A stretch of 64,000 nucleotides of DNA, from the NCBI GenBank assembly GCA_023389055.1, contig JAEWFA010000006.1:98951-162950 (forward strand). The letters run 5' to 3'. Below, one piece after another: positions 7,423-16,271 of this stretch. Below the pieces are notes generated by a model, which saw nothing but the letters and a program-made list of their open reading frames with translations, did not search any database and was not told the DNA's origin. The position numbers were made by a program, and so were the translations under genes. Position 1 is the first letter of the stretch, and each line of letters opens with the position of its first letter. This DNA is from Pseudomonadota bacterium (GTDB taxonomy: Bacteria; Pseudomonadota; Gammaproteobacteria; Burkholderiales; Burkholderiaceae_E).

Positions 7423-8315
7423 GCAGCCTCCCTCACGATGTTCGTCTCGGCGTGCGGGTCGTAGCCGGCGAGCGTGAGCACGTAGTCGGCTGCTGCCTGC
7501 GCCTTGCTCGCCGCGGTGAAGATCAGCCGCTTGTCCTGGCGCAGCGCGCGTAACCAGCCCTCGATGTAGCTCGCGTGCTCCAGCCTCCCGGGCAGGCCGC
7601 AGTGCCCGCACAGGAACGCCGCACCCATCTCGGCGACCAACTCCTCGAAGGCATACGCCTCGATCGCCGCACGCGGCTGCAGCGGCCGGTTGCAGCGGCT
7701 CGGATGCCCCGTCCAGTGCGTCAACTCGTGCAGCGCCGTGGCGTAGTAGGCGTCGGCCTCGGCGAAGGCCGAGCGCGGCGGCATCTGGATGCGATCCTGC
7801 GCGGGCGCGTAGTACGCGCGCGAGCCGCCGTGCTCGATCACGACGTCGGCGGAGTTCAGGAGCTGCTCGGCCGCCGCCTGCGGCGCCCAGTCGGGCCGTG
7901 GCGGCTCGTTGGGCAGCAGATGCTCGGGCACACCCTCGATCTGCGCGGCGTTGAAGACGACGAAGGTGCGCAGGAACGGGATGACGCGCGGTACGTTCTC
8001 GGCATCGCTCGGCTCGCCTTCGGCACGCTCTTTCGGCTTGAAGAGCGTGATCGGCGTGCCGACTTCGCCGCGGCGCACGTGCGCACCGACGGCGAGCGCC
8101 TGCCGGTAGGTCATCCAGCGGTTCACCGGATAGCCGCAGGCAGCCGCCTGCAGGTTCAGCAGCAGCACGTTGATGCCGCGGTACGAGCGCCCGGTGGCGA
8201 GGTTCGCTGGATAGGGATCGGCGGCGTCGGTTGTCCACGGACGAATCCAGGGTGGTGTGCCGGCCGCCAGCGCATCGGCGATGCGCCGCGTGACCGACTC
8301 GTAGAGGTCGTTCAT
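7419..8315 (-). CDS. ArdC-like antirestriction protein with zincin domain
   Basis: This 298-residue protein has the ArdC N-terminal domain (about 1-130: NDLYESVTRRIADALAAGTP, then PANLATGRSYRGINVLLL), which binds single-stranded DNA in known members. A metallopeptidase-like domain with the zinc motif HELTHWTGH and downstream EELVAEMGAAFL follows. ArdC proteins protect incoming plasmid DNA from host restriction. I chose ATG 8315, since the longer frame starting at 8354 adds 13 residues with no family similarity. It is the upstream partner of the coupled RadC-like gene. Confidence 0.88.
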   Translation of the reverse strand: MNDLYESVTRRIADALAAGTPPWIRPWTTDAADPYPANLATGRSYRGINVLLLNLQAAACGYPVNRWMTYRQALAVGAHVRRGEVGTPITLFKPKERAEGEPSDAENVPRVIPFLRTFVVFNAAQIEGVPEHLLPNEPPRPDWAPQAAAEQLLNSADVVIEHGGSRAYYAPAQDRIQMPPRSAFAEADAYYATALHELTHWTGHPSRCNRPLQPRAAIEAYAFEELVAEMGAAFLCGHCGLPGRLEHASYIEGWLRALRQDKRLIFTAASKAQAAADYVLTLAGYDPHAETNIVREAA

Positions 8316-8394
8316 TCGGAATCTCCATACGAGAAGCACCCGCCGCGCGAACACGCGCGGAAGGAACCGAAAGGGATGGGAAGTGGCTAGGGCG

Positions 8395-8514
8395 CTACCA
8401 GCGACGGCGTCGCGCTCGCCGTGGTCGGCCGCAGATGCGCGGCAGTGCGCGCAGAAACGCGAGCCCGGCCGCGTAGTAGACGAGCTGGACCAGCAGCCAG
8501 AGCAGCGTGCTCAC
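8395..8514 (-). CDS. Tiny predicted membrane protein
   Basis: A 39-residue frame with GTG start overlapping the previous gene's stop as GTGA. It consists of one hydrophobic helix (TLLWLLVQLVYYAAGLAFLR) and a highly basic tail (CGRPRRARRRRW). It belongs to no family I recognise. Support comes from tight coupling to the upstream membrane protein and from the sensible helix-then-positive topology; it remains a weak call because of its size. Confidence 0.45.
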   Translation of the reverse strand: MSTLLWLLVQLVYYAAGLAFLRALPRICGRPRRARRRRW

Positions 8515-8798
8515 TGCAGGCCCTTCACGTCGAGCGCGATCCAGCCCGGGTAGTAGCGCCCGGCCTGGATGTAGCCGAAGGCGCGCTTCGCGCTGCTGGT
8601 GGCCAGGCTCGTGAGGAGCCCCGCGAAGGTCGCGGCGATCACGCCCGAGAAAGTTCCCCAGTGGATCGCCAGCACGATCGCCGAGACGACGAGGTCGATC
8701 GTTAGGTCGTAGTGCAGTAGCCGCAACATCCACCGCCGTGGCAGCTTGATGAGCAGCAGGACCGTGGAGAGAAAGATGACAAAGCCGGTGACGAACAT
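8511..8798 (-). CDS. Small membrane protein of unknown function
   Basis: A 95-residue protein with an N-terminal transmembrane helix (FVTGFVIFLSTVLLLIKL), a short amphipathic basic stretch (PRRWMLRLLHYD) and two further hydrophobic segments (LVVSAIVLAIHWG and FSGVIAATFAGLLTSLA), ending in YYPGWIALDVKGLQ. GGAG lies 7 nt before the ATG at 8798, which decides the start. Similar small membrane proteins are common near ArdC genes on integrated elements, but their role is unknown. Confidence 0.65.
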   Translation of the reverse strand: MFVTGFVIFLSTVLLLIKLPRRWMLRLLHYDLTIDLVVSAIVLAIHWGTFSGVIAATFAGLLTSLATSSAKRAFGYIQAGRYYPGWIALDVKGLQ

Positions 8799-8902
8799 GA
8801 ACGCTCCTTGCGCCTGCCGAGGGTCGGGATGACCGCTGTCGACGGACAGGCACAAGGGCGAGCGGGATCGAGCGGCGCGGGGTCTGCGCCGCTCGAGACG
8901 GG

Positions 8903-9205
8903 TCAGCGCACGACGAGCGCGCCGGCGCGGATCAGCACCGTCTTTCCTTCGGCGGCGAGCGCCTTCGCGTTGGCGATCAGTGCGCGGCGGGCGGCGAGCC
9001 AGGGCGGCACGTCGGCCTGCGCACGGCGTGTCGCTTCTCGCCGCAGTTCGGCGCGAAAGCGCGTGCCGAGTGTCGAGTCGGCGTGCCGCTCGCGCACGTT
9101 GTCCACCTCGTCGGCGAGGCGTGCGTTCTCGCGCAAGGCGGCGTGAAGCTGCTCGCGCAACGCGTCGTTCTCGGCATGCAGCGCAGCCTTCGTGGTTCGG
9201 GCCAT
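8903..9205 (-). CDS. Hypothetical coiled-coil protein
   Basis: A 100-residue protein dominated by charged helical heptads (about 8-45: ALHAENDALREQLHAALREN) with a shorter C-terminal region (PPWLAARRALIANAKALA...LIRAGALVV). GGAGGAAC precedes the ATG at 9205, which supports the start. It opens the leftward gene run 9205-5387. I do not recognise a family. A palindrome GCCGATCGATCGGC (9242-9255) lies just upstream but is a common chance motif in this GC-rich DNA. Confidence 0.55.
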   Translation of the reverse strand: MARTTKAALHAENDALREQLHAALRENARLADEVDNVRERHADSTLGTRFRAELRREATRRAQADVPPWLAARRALIANAKALAAEGKTVLIRAGALVVR

Positions 9206-9413
9206 GGTGTTCCTCCGGTCGGGTTGAAGACACCGCGGCCGGCCGATCGATCGGCGCGGTTCACGCGACGATCGAAACGCTCGCAGGACGAAAGAGACTC
9301 CTTATTCCGGGACGGAAACCGAAACCCGAAGTGGGGGTGCATTTCAGCGAGGCCGGGAGGGAGGGTCCAGTCGCACGTTGGCCGAAAAAAAAATTATCAG
9401 CTAAAGCCGCTAC

Positions 9414-11786
9414 CTACTTTATGCACTCCGCAACCGCTTCCTCCATCGTTTTTACATGGATCGGCGTCGGACTTCCGCTCTTCATCTTCCAGACGGTGAA
9501 GCCTTCCTTCGCCGGCTTCTCCAACAGCTTCTTCTGCTTTCCTTCTGTGATGAAGCGCACCTGCACCTTCACCCTCCCGTCCTCGAGGATGTCAAACAGC
9601 TTGCGGGCAACCGCGTCAGACAGCAGGTGGCCGCCCTTAGTGTCGATACAGAAGATCTGCTTACCTTTCCACACGACGAAGTCCGGGTAAAAGGAGCCCG
9701 TGTCGCCCTCGGTCAATAGCGGAATGGCAAAGCCGCCGCTCGAAGGGTTACGGTGCCAAGTGAGTCCCGTCTTGTCGATCGCTGCCGCGCAGGGGATCTC
9801 TAGCTTATTCAATCCCGAATATCGCTCATACAGCGAGTTCTCGTAGCCGGGCGCACCCTTCTTGACGCGGATCGGGCCGAAGTGGAAAGGCTGAAACGAT
9901 GCGTACGAAAGTTCGGCGAACTGGAAGTAGGCTTCGGCGATCTTGCAGGCATACGATTCAGCCAGCTTATTCGCCGTGCTCTGGATCTGTACTCGAACGT
10001 CGAATTTGTGATCATTGAGGCTCGTCGCGGCCAACGCGCCTCCAGACCGCGCCTTCAGCGCAAGACCGACGAGCCAACGCAGCCGGACGGGATTAGTGTT
10101 GCCGTTGACGATCCACTGCGGCGCGCCTTCGGCGACTTTGAGTTTCTTGAGGTCAATAATCTCCGAGGCCGCCCGAGCCTGCGCGATAGTGTTCACGTCG
10201 CCTTCTTGAAACGTCGGAAACTCCGCGACTATCTCGGCAATCCGTTCGCTAGCCGCCGTGGAGTCCACGTTCACATGGCCTAGAGGAACCTCGATATCGG
10301 CTTTCGGCCACAAGTCTTCCGCTCCCGACGCTTTGCTTCCGTAGTTCTCCACGACCTCGATCGGAGCACCGTCCGCCTGTAGCCGCTGACGTACTTTTCG
10401 AATCGTGTCGGTGAACACACTCTCCTTGTCGACGCGGAGGAAGAAGTGAGCTGAGTCGAGCATGGGCGAGCCGTAGTGCTTTGCGCCAGATTGGCGCAGC
10501 GCGCGTCCGATGATCTGCTCCACCTGAACCGCCGAGCCCATGCTCTTGTCGATGTAAGCGCAGTAGCAGTCCGGATCGTCCCAGCCCTCTTGGAGGGCCT
10601 GATTGAAGATGATGTGCTTGAAGTCGCCGGCCGAGAATTTGTCGAAGTCGTCGTCGCCTTTCGAGAAGAGATTGACCTGTTTGGGCTTGTTGCCGTCGAA
10701 GGCGAGGTTCGCGTAGATCGCTATTTCCTTGGGATCGACGCCTTTCTTCTCGACGAGGTATCGCCAGATGCGGATGGGCGGCGCCTTACGGTGCTCGAAA
10801 GCGTCGCTCGGGTTGTCCTTTTCGTCTTTGCTCACCATGTTGGTGTTCGAGACGTAGAACGCTTTAGGCTGAATTCCGAGGCCCCGCGCCTTGATTTCGG
10901 CTTCCAGGGATTCGAGCCGTGCGATCAGCTCGTCAAGACAGAACTCCATCTGCGCAGTGGTTCCGTCGAAGTGGATCGACTTCTTTACAAGCTGCGCGTC
11001 GACGACCTTCTCACTGTGGACCGTCGTCGTGATGAACAGCTCGACCGCCGGGCGGCCGTCCTCGCCAATGGCCTGCAGGGTACGGAAGACGGCCAGGTCG
11101 TCCTCACTGTCCGCCTCGTCGATCCACCTCTCAAAGGGGCGCACCACGTTCTTATTGAAGTTCTCCGGTAGCCGCAGCGTTGCGGACGCGAGCAGGTAGG
11201 CATCGGGTTCGAGCTCCGCAAGAATCTCCGTCTGCTGCTCGGAAAGATTGTGCCCCTCGTCGTAGACGATCAACAACGGACGCCGCTTGCCTTCATCGAG
11301 GCGCTCCTTCAACCGATCCCAGGCGGACTTCTCGCCGAACAGGTCCTCGTCCTTCCGGTAGATGTTGAGTGACCCCTCCGCCTGGTCCTTGTTGTTGAAC
11401 AGACCCGTCGTCGCCATCACGAGCAGTGGGGTGGTCCCGTCTTCGATCAGCTTGGGAGTAAGTTGCGGAACCGCGATGACGCGGAACCCTTCGATAATCT
11501 CACTGTACTTGCCGCCGGTCGAGAAGTTGTTGTAGGTCTGGCCGACAACCGACTTCGCCTTCGACATCCAAAACACGATCGGCTGCGACACGAAGTGGCC
11601 GCGCATTAGGGCCACAGCCTCCGCGAGGATCGGCGTCTTCCCCGCTCCGGTCAGGGCGGAGAGCCCTTGAAAGAATGGACGCGGTCGCCCTTTGTAAGTG
11701 GGGCGGTAAACGTGGTTTGCGAAGAAGGCGTAGCGGTCGACAAGGAGCTTTGCGGATTCGGCCTGAAAAGCTTTCAGTTCAAACAT
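9414..11786 (-). CDS. res: Type III restriction enzyme, Res subunit
   Basis: A 790-residue superfamily 2 translocase/helicase with C-terminal nuclease. Walker A is SALTGAGKTP (GAGKT 47-51), motif II is LLIVYDEGHN, motif III is LASATLR and motif VI is QIIGRALRQ. The C-terminal endonuclease shows YPDFVV followed by FCIDTKGGH, the PD...DxK arrangement. Res acts with Mod to cut DNA when two unmethylated sites in opposite orientation are encountered. I chose ATG 11786, which overlaps the mod stop by 8 nt; the longer frame to 11960 lies inside mod. Base composition looks slightly lower in GC than the surrounding chromosome. Confidence 0.92.
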   Translation of the reverse strand: MFELKAFQAESAKLLVDRYAFFANHVYRPTYKGRPRPFFQGLSALTGAGKTPILAEAVALMRGHFVSQPIVFWMSKAKSVVGQTYNNFSTGGKYSEIIEGFRVIAVPQLTPKLIEDGTTPLLVMATTGLFNNKDQAEGSLNIYRKDEDLFGEKSAWDRLKERLDEGKRRPLLIVYDEGHNLSEQQTEILAELEPDAYLLASATLRLPENFNKNVVRPFERWIDEADSEDDLAVFRTLQAIGEDGRPAVELFITTTVHSEKVVDAQLVKKSIHFDGTTAQMEFCLDELIARLESLEAEIKARGLGIQPKAFYVSNTNMVSKDEKDNPSDAFEHRKAPPIRIWRYLVEKKGVDPKEIAIYANLAFDGNKPKQVNLFSKGDDDFDKFSAGDFKHIIFNQALQEGWDDPDCYCAYIDKSMGSAVQVEQIIGRALRQSGAKHYGSPMLDSAHFFLRVDKESVFTDTIRKVRQRLQADGAPIEVVENYGSKASGAEDLWPKADIEVPLGHVNVDSTAASERIAEIVAEFPTFQEGDVNTIAQARAASEIIDLKKLKVAEGAPQWIVNGNTNPVRLRWLVGLALKARSGGALAATSLNDHKFDVRVQIQSTANKLAESYACKIAEAYFQFAELSYASFQPFHFGPIRVKKGAPGYENSLYERYSGLNKLEIPCAAAIDKTGLTWHRNPSSGGFAIPLLTEGDTGSFYPDFVVWKGKQIFCIDTKGGHLLSDAVARKLFDILEDGRVKVQVRFITEGKQKKLLEKPAKEGFTVWKMKSGSPTPIHVKTMEEAVAECIK

Positions 11787-13743
11787 GCGCCGGCTCGATG
11801 ACTGCTTCGTTGTTGTAAGCGTCCGTGCGGCGATTGAAGCCAATGTGCTCGAGCACGGAATCGGGAATCTTGTAGAACTCGATGCCGCTGCCAGTGTAGG
11901 TGGCCAACGAGGCGTAGATGTGATACCGGGCCGCCAGCTTGGTGGCACGCGCTTCTTCAACCACGCGACGAAATGCCTCCGCGTCGAGAATCGACGGCTC
12001 GTCCGGTGAGTCCCAGATCAGAAAGAAGCCTTCCTCGCGAGCGTTCAGCGCGAACAGATGACGGTGCGATCCAGCGGGAAACCGCTTCAAGTAGCTTCGC
12101 AACTTTTCCGCCTTGTCCCAGTAGCTAGTGAGTAGCAAGTCGATCATCTCCTCGCGAGCGAGCGCGTTCACGGCGTTAGCGTCGATGATGTCGCGCCGCA
12201 GCTCCAGGAAGCGAAATCCGCCAGGCAGCGGCTTGGGCTTTGTCCTGCTCTTGACGCCAGCCCAATCGCCGGTGATTGCGCGTCGGATGCGCTCGGCCGT
12301 CAGGCTCTTGGCGTAGTGGTCGCCCTTGTCGGTATTTCCCTGTTCAATCAGGATGAAGCGGCGATTGGCGTCGCTCTCCGCATTTAACTCCAACACCGCG
12401 TGCCCGGTGGTCCCGGAGCCCGCGAACGGATCCAGCACAATTCCATTGGGTCTGCACCAGATCGAGATGATCTTTTTGATCAACTTCAACGGCTTTACGG
12501 TCTCGAATTTGTGGCCTTTGCCCACGATAGCGTCGAGCTCCTCCACGCCGTCGCGCGAACGCCCGCTCATGTTTCGCAGCCACGAAACCGCATCGAGTTC
12601 CGGGGGGCCTTCCTCGTCGTCCACCCAGAACGACTGGGGGACCGCGCCTTGCTTCACCAGGTACTTGTAGACCTTCTTGACCGGTTTCTGTTCGCCGTCC
12701 TGTCCCCAATAAAGCACCGGCCAACTGCCCTTTTTCTGGCGTGCCTGAGCCTTCTTTCGAGCGACTGCGATGACGGCCTTCTTCTGCGCGGCGCTCTTGG
12801 CCGTTTTCCAGCCCACAAGTGCCAACGCCTTTCCGCGCCCGTCACCGATGTCCACATCCTCGTATTTGACGTCCCACTCCTCCGCCCAAGCCTTGATCGT
12901 CTGGCGCTTGCTCGCCCAGTGGCGCTCGTCCGGGTTATGGAACTCCCCCGTGAACGGCGACTGGATTGCATAGTTCGCTAGCGCGCTCGGCCCCTTGCCG
13001 GTCAAGTCACCCTGTTTCCATTCATACGGATCGTCGTCCACGCTTTTCCTGAATCTCGCGTCGGCAAGCGCGGATCGCTCCACCGTGCCTGTTTTCGCCC
13101 GCTCGGAGGACTTGGCGTACACAAGGATGTATTCAGTCGTGACGGTGATGTGCGCCGCCTGGTTCTTGGGCGTGGTCTTCTGCCAGTTGATCACCGCCAG
13201 CCGGTTCTCTTCCAGGAAGATCTCGTCCATCAGCATGCCTAAGCGATAGAGCTCACGGTGGTCGATGCACACCGCGATCACGCCGCCAGGCTTGAGCATT
13301 TCGCGCATCATCCACAGGCGCGGCGTCATGAACTTCAGCCATTTGCTGTGGCGCGAGCCGTCTTCGGCTGGCACGATGTCGCCTAAGTCCGGGTCGTTGG
13401 GGTCCTTGTCCCACTTGTCGTTGTAGCGGAAGTCTGAGCCGGTGTTGTATGGGGGATCGGCCACGATCAAGTCGACTTGGCCGCGATATTTGTAGAGCGT
13501 GACCATCGTGGACAGGTTCTCACCGTCCCATATTTCGTTTTCGCACTGATGATGTTCTTCACCGTGCGAATACTTCTTAACGATCTTGCTTAGCTTTGGC
13601 TTGACCTGTCGGATGATCTGCCAAGGGGCGGTACGCCCCGTGTAATTCATCACGACGCCGTTCTTGCCTGCTTCGCGGTTTGCCGCCTCCTGCTCCTGCA
13701 GCAGGCGAATCAGTGCCGATTTGGGCATCTGCTCGTAATCCAT
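11779..13743 (-). CDS. mod: Type III DNA methyltransferase, Mod subunit
   Basis: A 654-residue adenine-N6 methyltransferase of the beta class: the catalytic motif DPPY (96-99, in VADPPYNTGSD) precedes the SAM-binding motif DPFAGSGTTGHA (about 450). The central variable region (roughly 150-400) would hold the target recognition domain and determines the unknown recognition sequence. AAGGAG lies 4 nt before the ATG at 13743. Mod protects the host and is required by Res, whose gene overlaps its 3' end. It can serve as an element stabiliser or as phage defence. Confidence 0.93.
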   Translation of the reverse strand: MDYEQMPKSALIRLLQEQEAANREAGKNGVVMNYTGRTAPWQIIRQVKPKLSKIVKKYSHGEEHHQCENEIWDGENLSTMVTLYKYRGQVDLIVADPPYNTGSDFRYNDKWDKDPNDPDLGDIVPAEDGSRHSKWLKFMTPRLWMMREMLKPGGVIAVCIDHRELYRLGMLMDEIFLEENRLAVINWQKTTPKNQAAHITVTTEYILVYAKSSERAKTGTVERSALADARFRKSVDDDPYEWKQGDLTGKGPSALANYAIQSPFTGEFHNPDERHWASKRQTIKAWAEEWDVKYEDVDIGDGRGKALALVGWKTAKSAAQKKAVIAVARKKAQARQKKGSWPVLYWGQDGEQKPVKKVYKYLVKQGAVPQSFWVDDEEGPPELDAVSWLRNMSGRSRDGVEELDAIVGKGHKFETVKPLKLIKKIISIWCRPNGIVLDPFAGSGTTGHAVLELNAESDANRRFILIEQGNTDKGDHYAKSLTAERIRRAITGDWAGVKSRTKPKPLPGGFRFLELRRDIIDANAVNALAREEMIDLLLTSYWDKAEKLRSYLKRFPAGSHRHLFALNAREEGFFLIWDSPDEPSILDAEAFRRVVEEARATKLAARYHIYASLATYTGSGIEFYKIPDSVLEHIGFNRRTDAYNNEAVIEPAHV

Positions 13744-14268
13744 GCTTCTCCTTGCGGGCATGCTGGTCGACATCCCAACAACAAAACAGCCCGAGACGAT
13801 TTCTTCAGCCCATCATAGCTACCGCAGAGCGAAATCTGACGTTCGAGCCCCGCCCTCTTTCGGCACCCGTTGCGCGCGTGTCAGCGGTCACCCGCCCGCG
13901 ACACGGAGCGAGGCGCGACCTCGTCCGGCGACGCAGCTCTCGTAGCTTCTCGTTGCACGTGACTTGAACAGCTTCGACTCGGAGAACCCCCGGACGTGCG
14001 CCAGCGCTCGCCGGCGCACGATCCACGAGGAAAGGTGAGATCGTTCACAGGCCCCATTATACTGTTCTTCCATACAGTAAAAAACGCGTCTAAACCGTAG
14101 GCCGGAGCGCCTCGCCGGCGGGACACGGGCGCGCAACGGGAGTAGTGGCGGCGAGTCCGCTCGCACGGAAGACGGCCGACGAACGCCAGCGGGAAGCTTG
14201 AGAGCTGCCGTACAAGCCACGGCATGAGCGAGGCGACGCGCTACAACCGGAGGGGCCAAGACGGGCTC
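13744..14268. other. 525-bp gene-free stretch upstream of mod
   Basis: No credible gene is visible on either strand; small frames here lack ribosome binding sites and have shifted codon use. It contains the LexA-like site at 14060-14079 with an overlapping TATAAT on the minus strand, giving about 300 nt between that promoter and mod. A long untranslated leader or a small RNA is possible. Confidence 0.5.
14060..14079 (-). promoter_or_regulatory. LexA-like SOS box overlapping a leftward promoter
   Basis: TACTGTTCTTCCATACAGTA is a perfect TACTGT-N8-ACAGTA palindrome, matching the CTGT-N8-ACAG LexA consensus core. On the minus strand the box runs straight into TATAAT (about 14056-14061), so a bound repressor would block a promoter pointing toward mod-res. 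The centre is less AT-alternating than in strong E. coli boxes, so affinity may be moderate. Confidence 0.55.
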
Positions 14269-14793
14269 TTACGCCCGCTTCCTCAGCAGATCAGTGATCG
14301 TCATCTCCACCATCCCGCGCCAGCCAGATAGATCTGGGTCGACACCATACGTGTCTCGGAGGATACGCTTCGCTTCGACTTCAAGTGATCGACGATCGTC
14401 CACAGAAGAAACAGGGGATCGTGGGTTGGGCGTTGCTACCGGCGACTTCGTCACCTCGGCAATCCACTGATGACGCACTTCAGGTGCAGCGGCCGCAGCA
14501 CGACGTTCCGCTTCGAATCGATCGATCAAACGAGCAGCGTTCTCGATGAGAAGCTGCCGCTCTTCCGACGTCAGCCGCCGACCTTCTGATGCCCCGTACC
14601 TCGGCGTCGAACCTTTCTTCATACCGTGGCCGACAAGTCGCTCGTAGCACTCGCATCCGAGGACGCGCAGCGCGCCGTCAAGCTCCACGATGTGGATTTG
14701 CTTGTAGACCGGGCGGTTGCAGTTCGGTGCTTGGCAAGCCACTCGATCATGCTTGTCGACTTCGACAACGGCCAGCAGAATAGGTTCGGGCAT
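14269..14793 (-). CDS. Hypothetical protein with Cys4-like N-terminus
   Basis: I do not recognise this 174-residue protein. The N-terminal half carries C20-x4-C25 and C47-x-C49 (QAPNCNRPVY and LGCECYERL), which looks like a zinc-binding site. The middle (SEERQLLIENAARLIDRFEA) is helical, and the C-terminus (AKRILRDTYGVDPDLSGWRG) is a compact helical segment. It is divergent from the GIY-YIG gene, 61 nt apart. A DNA-binding or regulatory role is possible but not shown. Confidence 0.6.
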   Translation of the reverse strand: MPEPILLAVVEVDKHDRVACQAPNCNRPVYKQIHIVELDGALRVLGCECYERLVGHGMKKGSTPRYGASEGRRLTSEERQLLIENAARLIDRFEAERRAAAAAPEVRHQWIAEVTKSPVATPNPRSPVSSVDDRRSLEVEAKRILRDTYGVDPDLSGWRGMVEMTITDLLRKRA

Positions 14794-14854
14794 CGGGGGA
14801 GGAGCGTCGGGAGGCGTGCTTGTTCCGTGGGAGCCGAGCTTGAGTATACGGGCA

Positions 14855-15586
14855 ATGATCGCGGACGAACGTGAGTTAAAGGGACAGCGCCGTCTCGAAG
14901 ATCTTCGACGCTTCTACACGATCCTCGACCACCTTGAGACCGCTGTCGGAGGCCGCCGCACGCTTTCCGCCTGTAACGGTCGGATGCAGTGGCCTCAGCG
15001 GGGCGTCTACTTCTTCATGGAGAGCGGCGAGGAACGAACGGACTCTGGAAAGGGCCTTCGAGTTGTTCGTGTCGGCACGCATGCACTGACCGCGACCTCG
15101 CGTAGCACGCTCTGGACGCGACTAGCGCAACACAAAGGCCAGGAGAGATCGGGGGGTGGCAAGCACCGCGGGTCGATCTTCCGGTTGCTCGTCGGCGTAG
15201 CGCTCGTTTGCCGGGATGGCCTCACTGTTCCGACTTGGGGGCGGGGAGGCAGTGCTTCGCGCGAGATCCGACAGCAGGAGGTAGAACTGGAGCGCGAAGT
15301 AAGCATCACGATCCGCGCGATGCCGTTCGTCTGGCTTCCGGTTGAGGACGAGCCGGGGCGCGAAAGCGCCAGGAAACTCATCGAACGAAACAGCATCGCT
15401 CTTCTCAGCAACTTCGGCAAAGAGCCACTCGATGAGGCGTCGCCGACGTGGCTGGGGCGCCAGTGTGAACGTGGTGAGGGACGAGTCAAGCAGTCAGGAA
15501 TGTGGAATCAGAATCACGTCGGAGAGAACTACGATCCGACATTTCTCGACACCTTCGAGAGCCACGTCGGCAACGTCCGCGTATGA
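14855..15586 (+). CDS. GIY-YIG-like nuclease domain protein, possible defence gene
   Basis: This 243-residue protein shows the GIY-YIG pattern as RGVYFFME...RVVRVGTHAL, followed by a conserved Arg/His stretch (STLWTRLAQHKG, then GGKHRGSIFRLLVG) and a helical C-terminal part ending WNQNHVGENYDP. GIY-YIG enzymes cut DNA with a single domain. I chose ATG 14855; the longer frame from 14717 lies over the divergent gene. Its stop overlaps the next start as ATGA, so the two form an operon. The pair sits beside type III restriction-modification inside the element, which makes a defence role plausible but unproven. Confidence 0.7.
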   Translation: MIADERELKGQRRLEDLRRFYTILDHLETAVGGRRTLSACNGRMQWPQRGVYFFMESGEERTDSGKGLRVVRVGTHALTATSRSTLWTRLAQHKGQERSGGGKHRGSIFRLLVGVALVCRDGLTVPTWGRGGSASREIRQQEVELEREVSITIRAMPFVWLPVEDEPGRESARKLIERNSIALLSNFGKEPLDEASPTWLGRQCERGEGRVKQSGMWNQNHVGENYDPTFLDTFESHVGNVRV

Positions 15587-16245
15587 CTATCAACGTCGTG
15601 ATCCAGTGTGCAGCTAGCAAGCTGCCGGACGCCGGTACGTTCCAAGACCGAAAGGGACGATCAGTTCGCTTCGTTGCTGTCCCACATCTTGCGCCGCCGA
15701 CTCCTGGCAATGTGTTCGCCCGCCCCGACGATCCGTCAGAGGACGGACGAACCTGGCGGGGACAGCTGCAGGAGTACAACGACGGCCGGTCGAATGCTCT
15801 TCAGTTGCGGCCGGCACACAGGCTCTACGCGAACGAGTTGTACCGCGAACTCGTGAAACGGTTTGGCCTCGAACATGTGTTCATCTTGTCCGCTGGCTGG
15901 GGACTGGTCTCAGCAGATTTCCTGCTGCCCGCTTACGACATCACCTTCTCGGGCAGCGCCGAGCCCTGGATGCGACGAGGCAAGAAGGACCGCTACCGCG
16001 ACTTTCAAATGATCCCCGACGATGGGAACGAGACCGTCTTCCTCGGCGGCAAGAGTTACCTCGCACAGTTCTGTGCGCTCACCTCGCAGCTGAAGGGACG
16101 AAAGCGCGTGTTCTTCAATTCCTCAACGGAACCGGAACTTCCTCTGGGCTTCCGGGCCGTGCGGTACGTGACCGCGACGCGCACGAACTGGCACTACAAA
16201 TGCGCGCGCGATCTCGTCAACGGGCGGGTGGCGCTCGGCGAGTGA
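15583..16245 (+). CDS. YaaA/DUF6884-like protein coupled to GIY-YIG gene
   Basis: The 220-residue protein starts TINVVIQCAASKLPDAGTF and contains ELYRELVKRFGLEHVFILSA followed by GWGLVSADFLLPAYDITF. This N-terminal Cys/Ser-Lys stretch with the ILSA-x-x-GL element is typical of the DUF6884/YaaA-like superfamily, which is also related to a domain of archaeosine synthase. Members bind DNA or nucleobases in some cases. The function here is unknown. Translation is coupled to the GIY-YIG gene through ATGA at 15583-15586, so the two products probably act together. Confidence 0.65.
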   Translation: MTINVVIQCAASKLPDAGTFQDRKGRSVRFVAVPHLAPPTPGNVFARPDDPSEDGRTWRGQLQEYNDGRSNALQLRPAHRLYANELYRELVKRFGLEHVFILSAGWGLVSADFLLPAYDITFSGSAEPWMRRGKKDRYRDFQMIPDDGNETVFLGGKSYLAQFCALTSQLKGRKRVFFNSSTEPELPLGFRAVRYVTATRTNWHYKCARDLVNGRVALGE

Positions 16246-16271
16246 AGGTGTTATCGATCGTAGTGTTCCCG

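Noticed and set aside
9242..9255. 14-bp palindrome GCCGATCGATCGGC
   Set aside because: Very similar GATCGATC strings occur elsewhere (for example inside rpoD near 31110), so chance in GC-rich DNA is likely.
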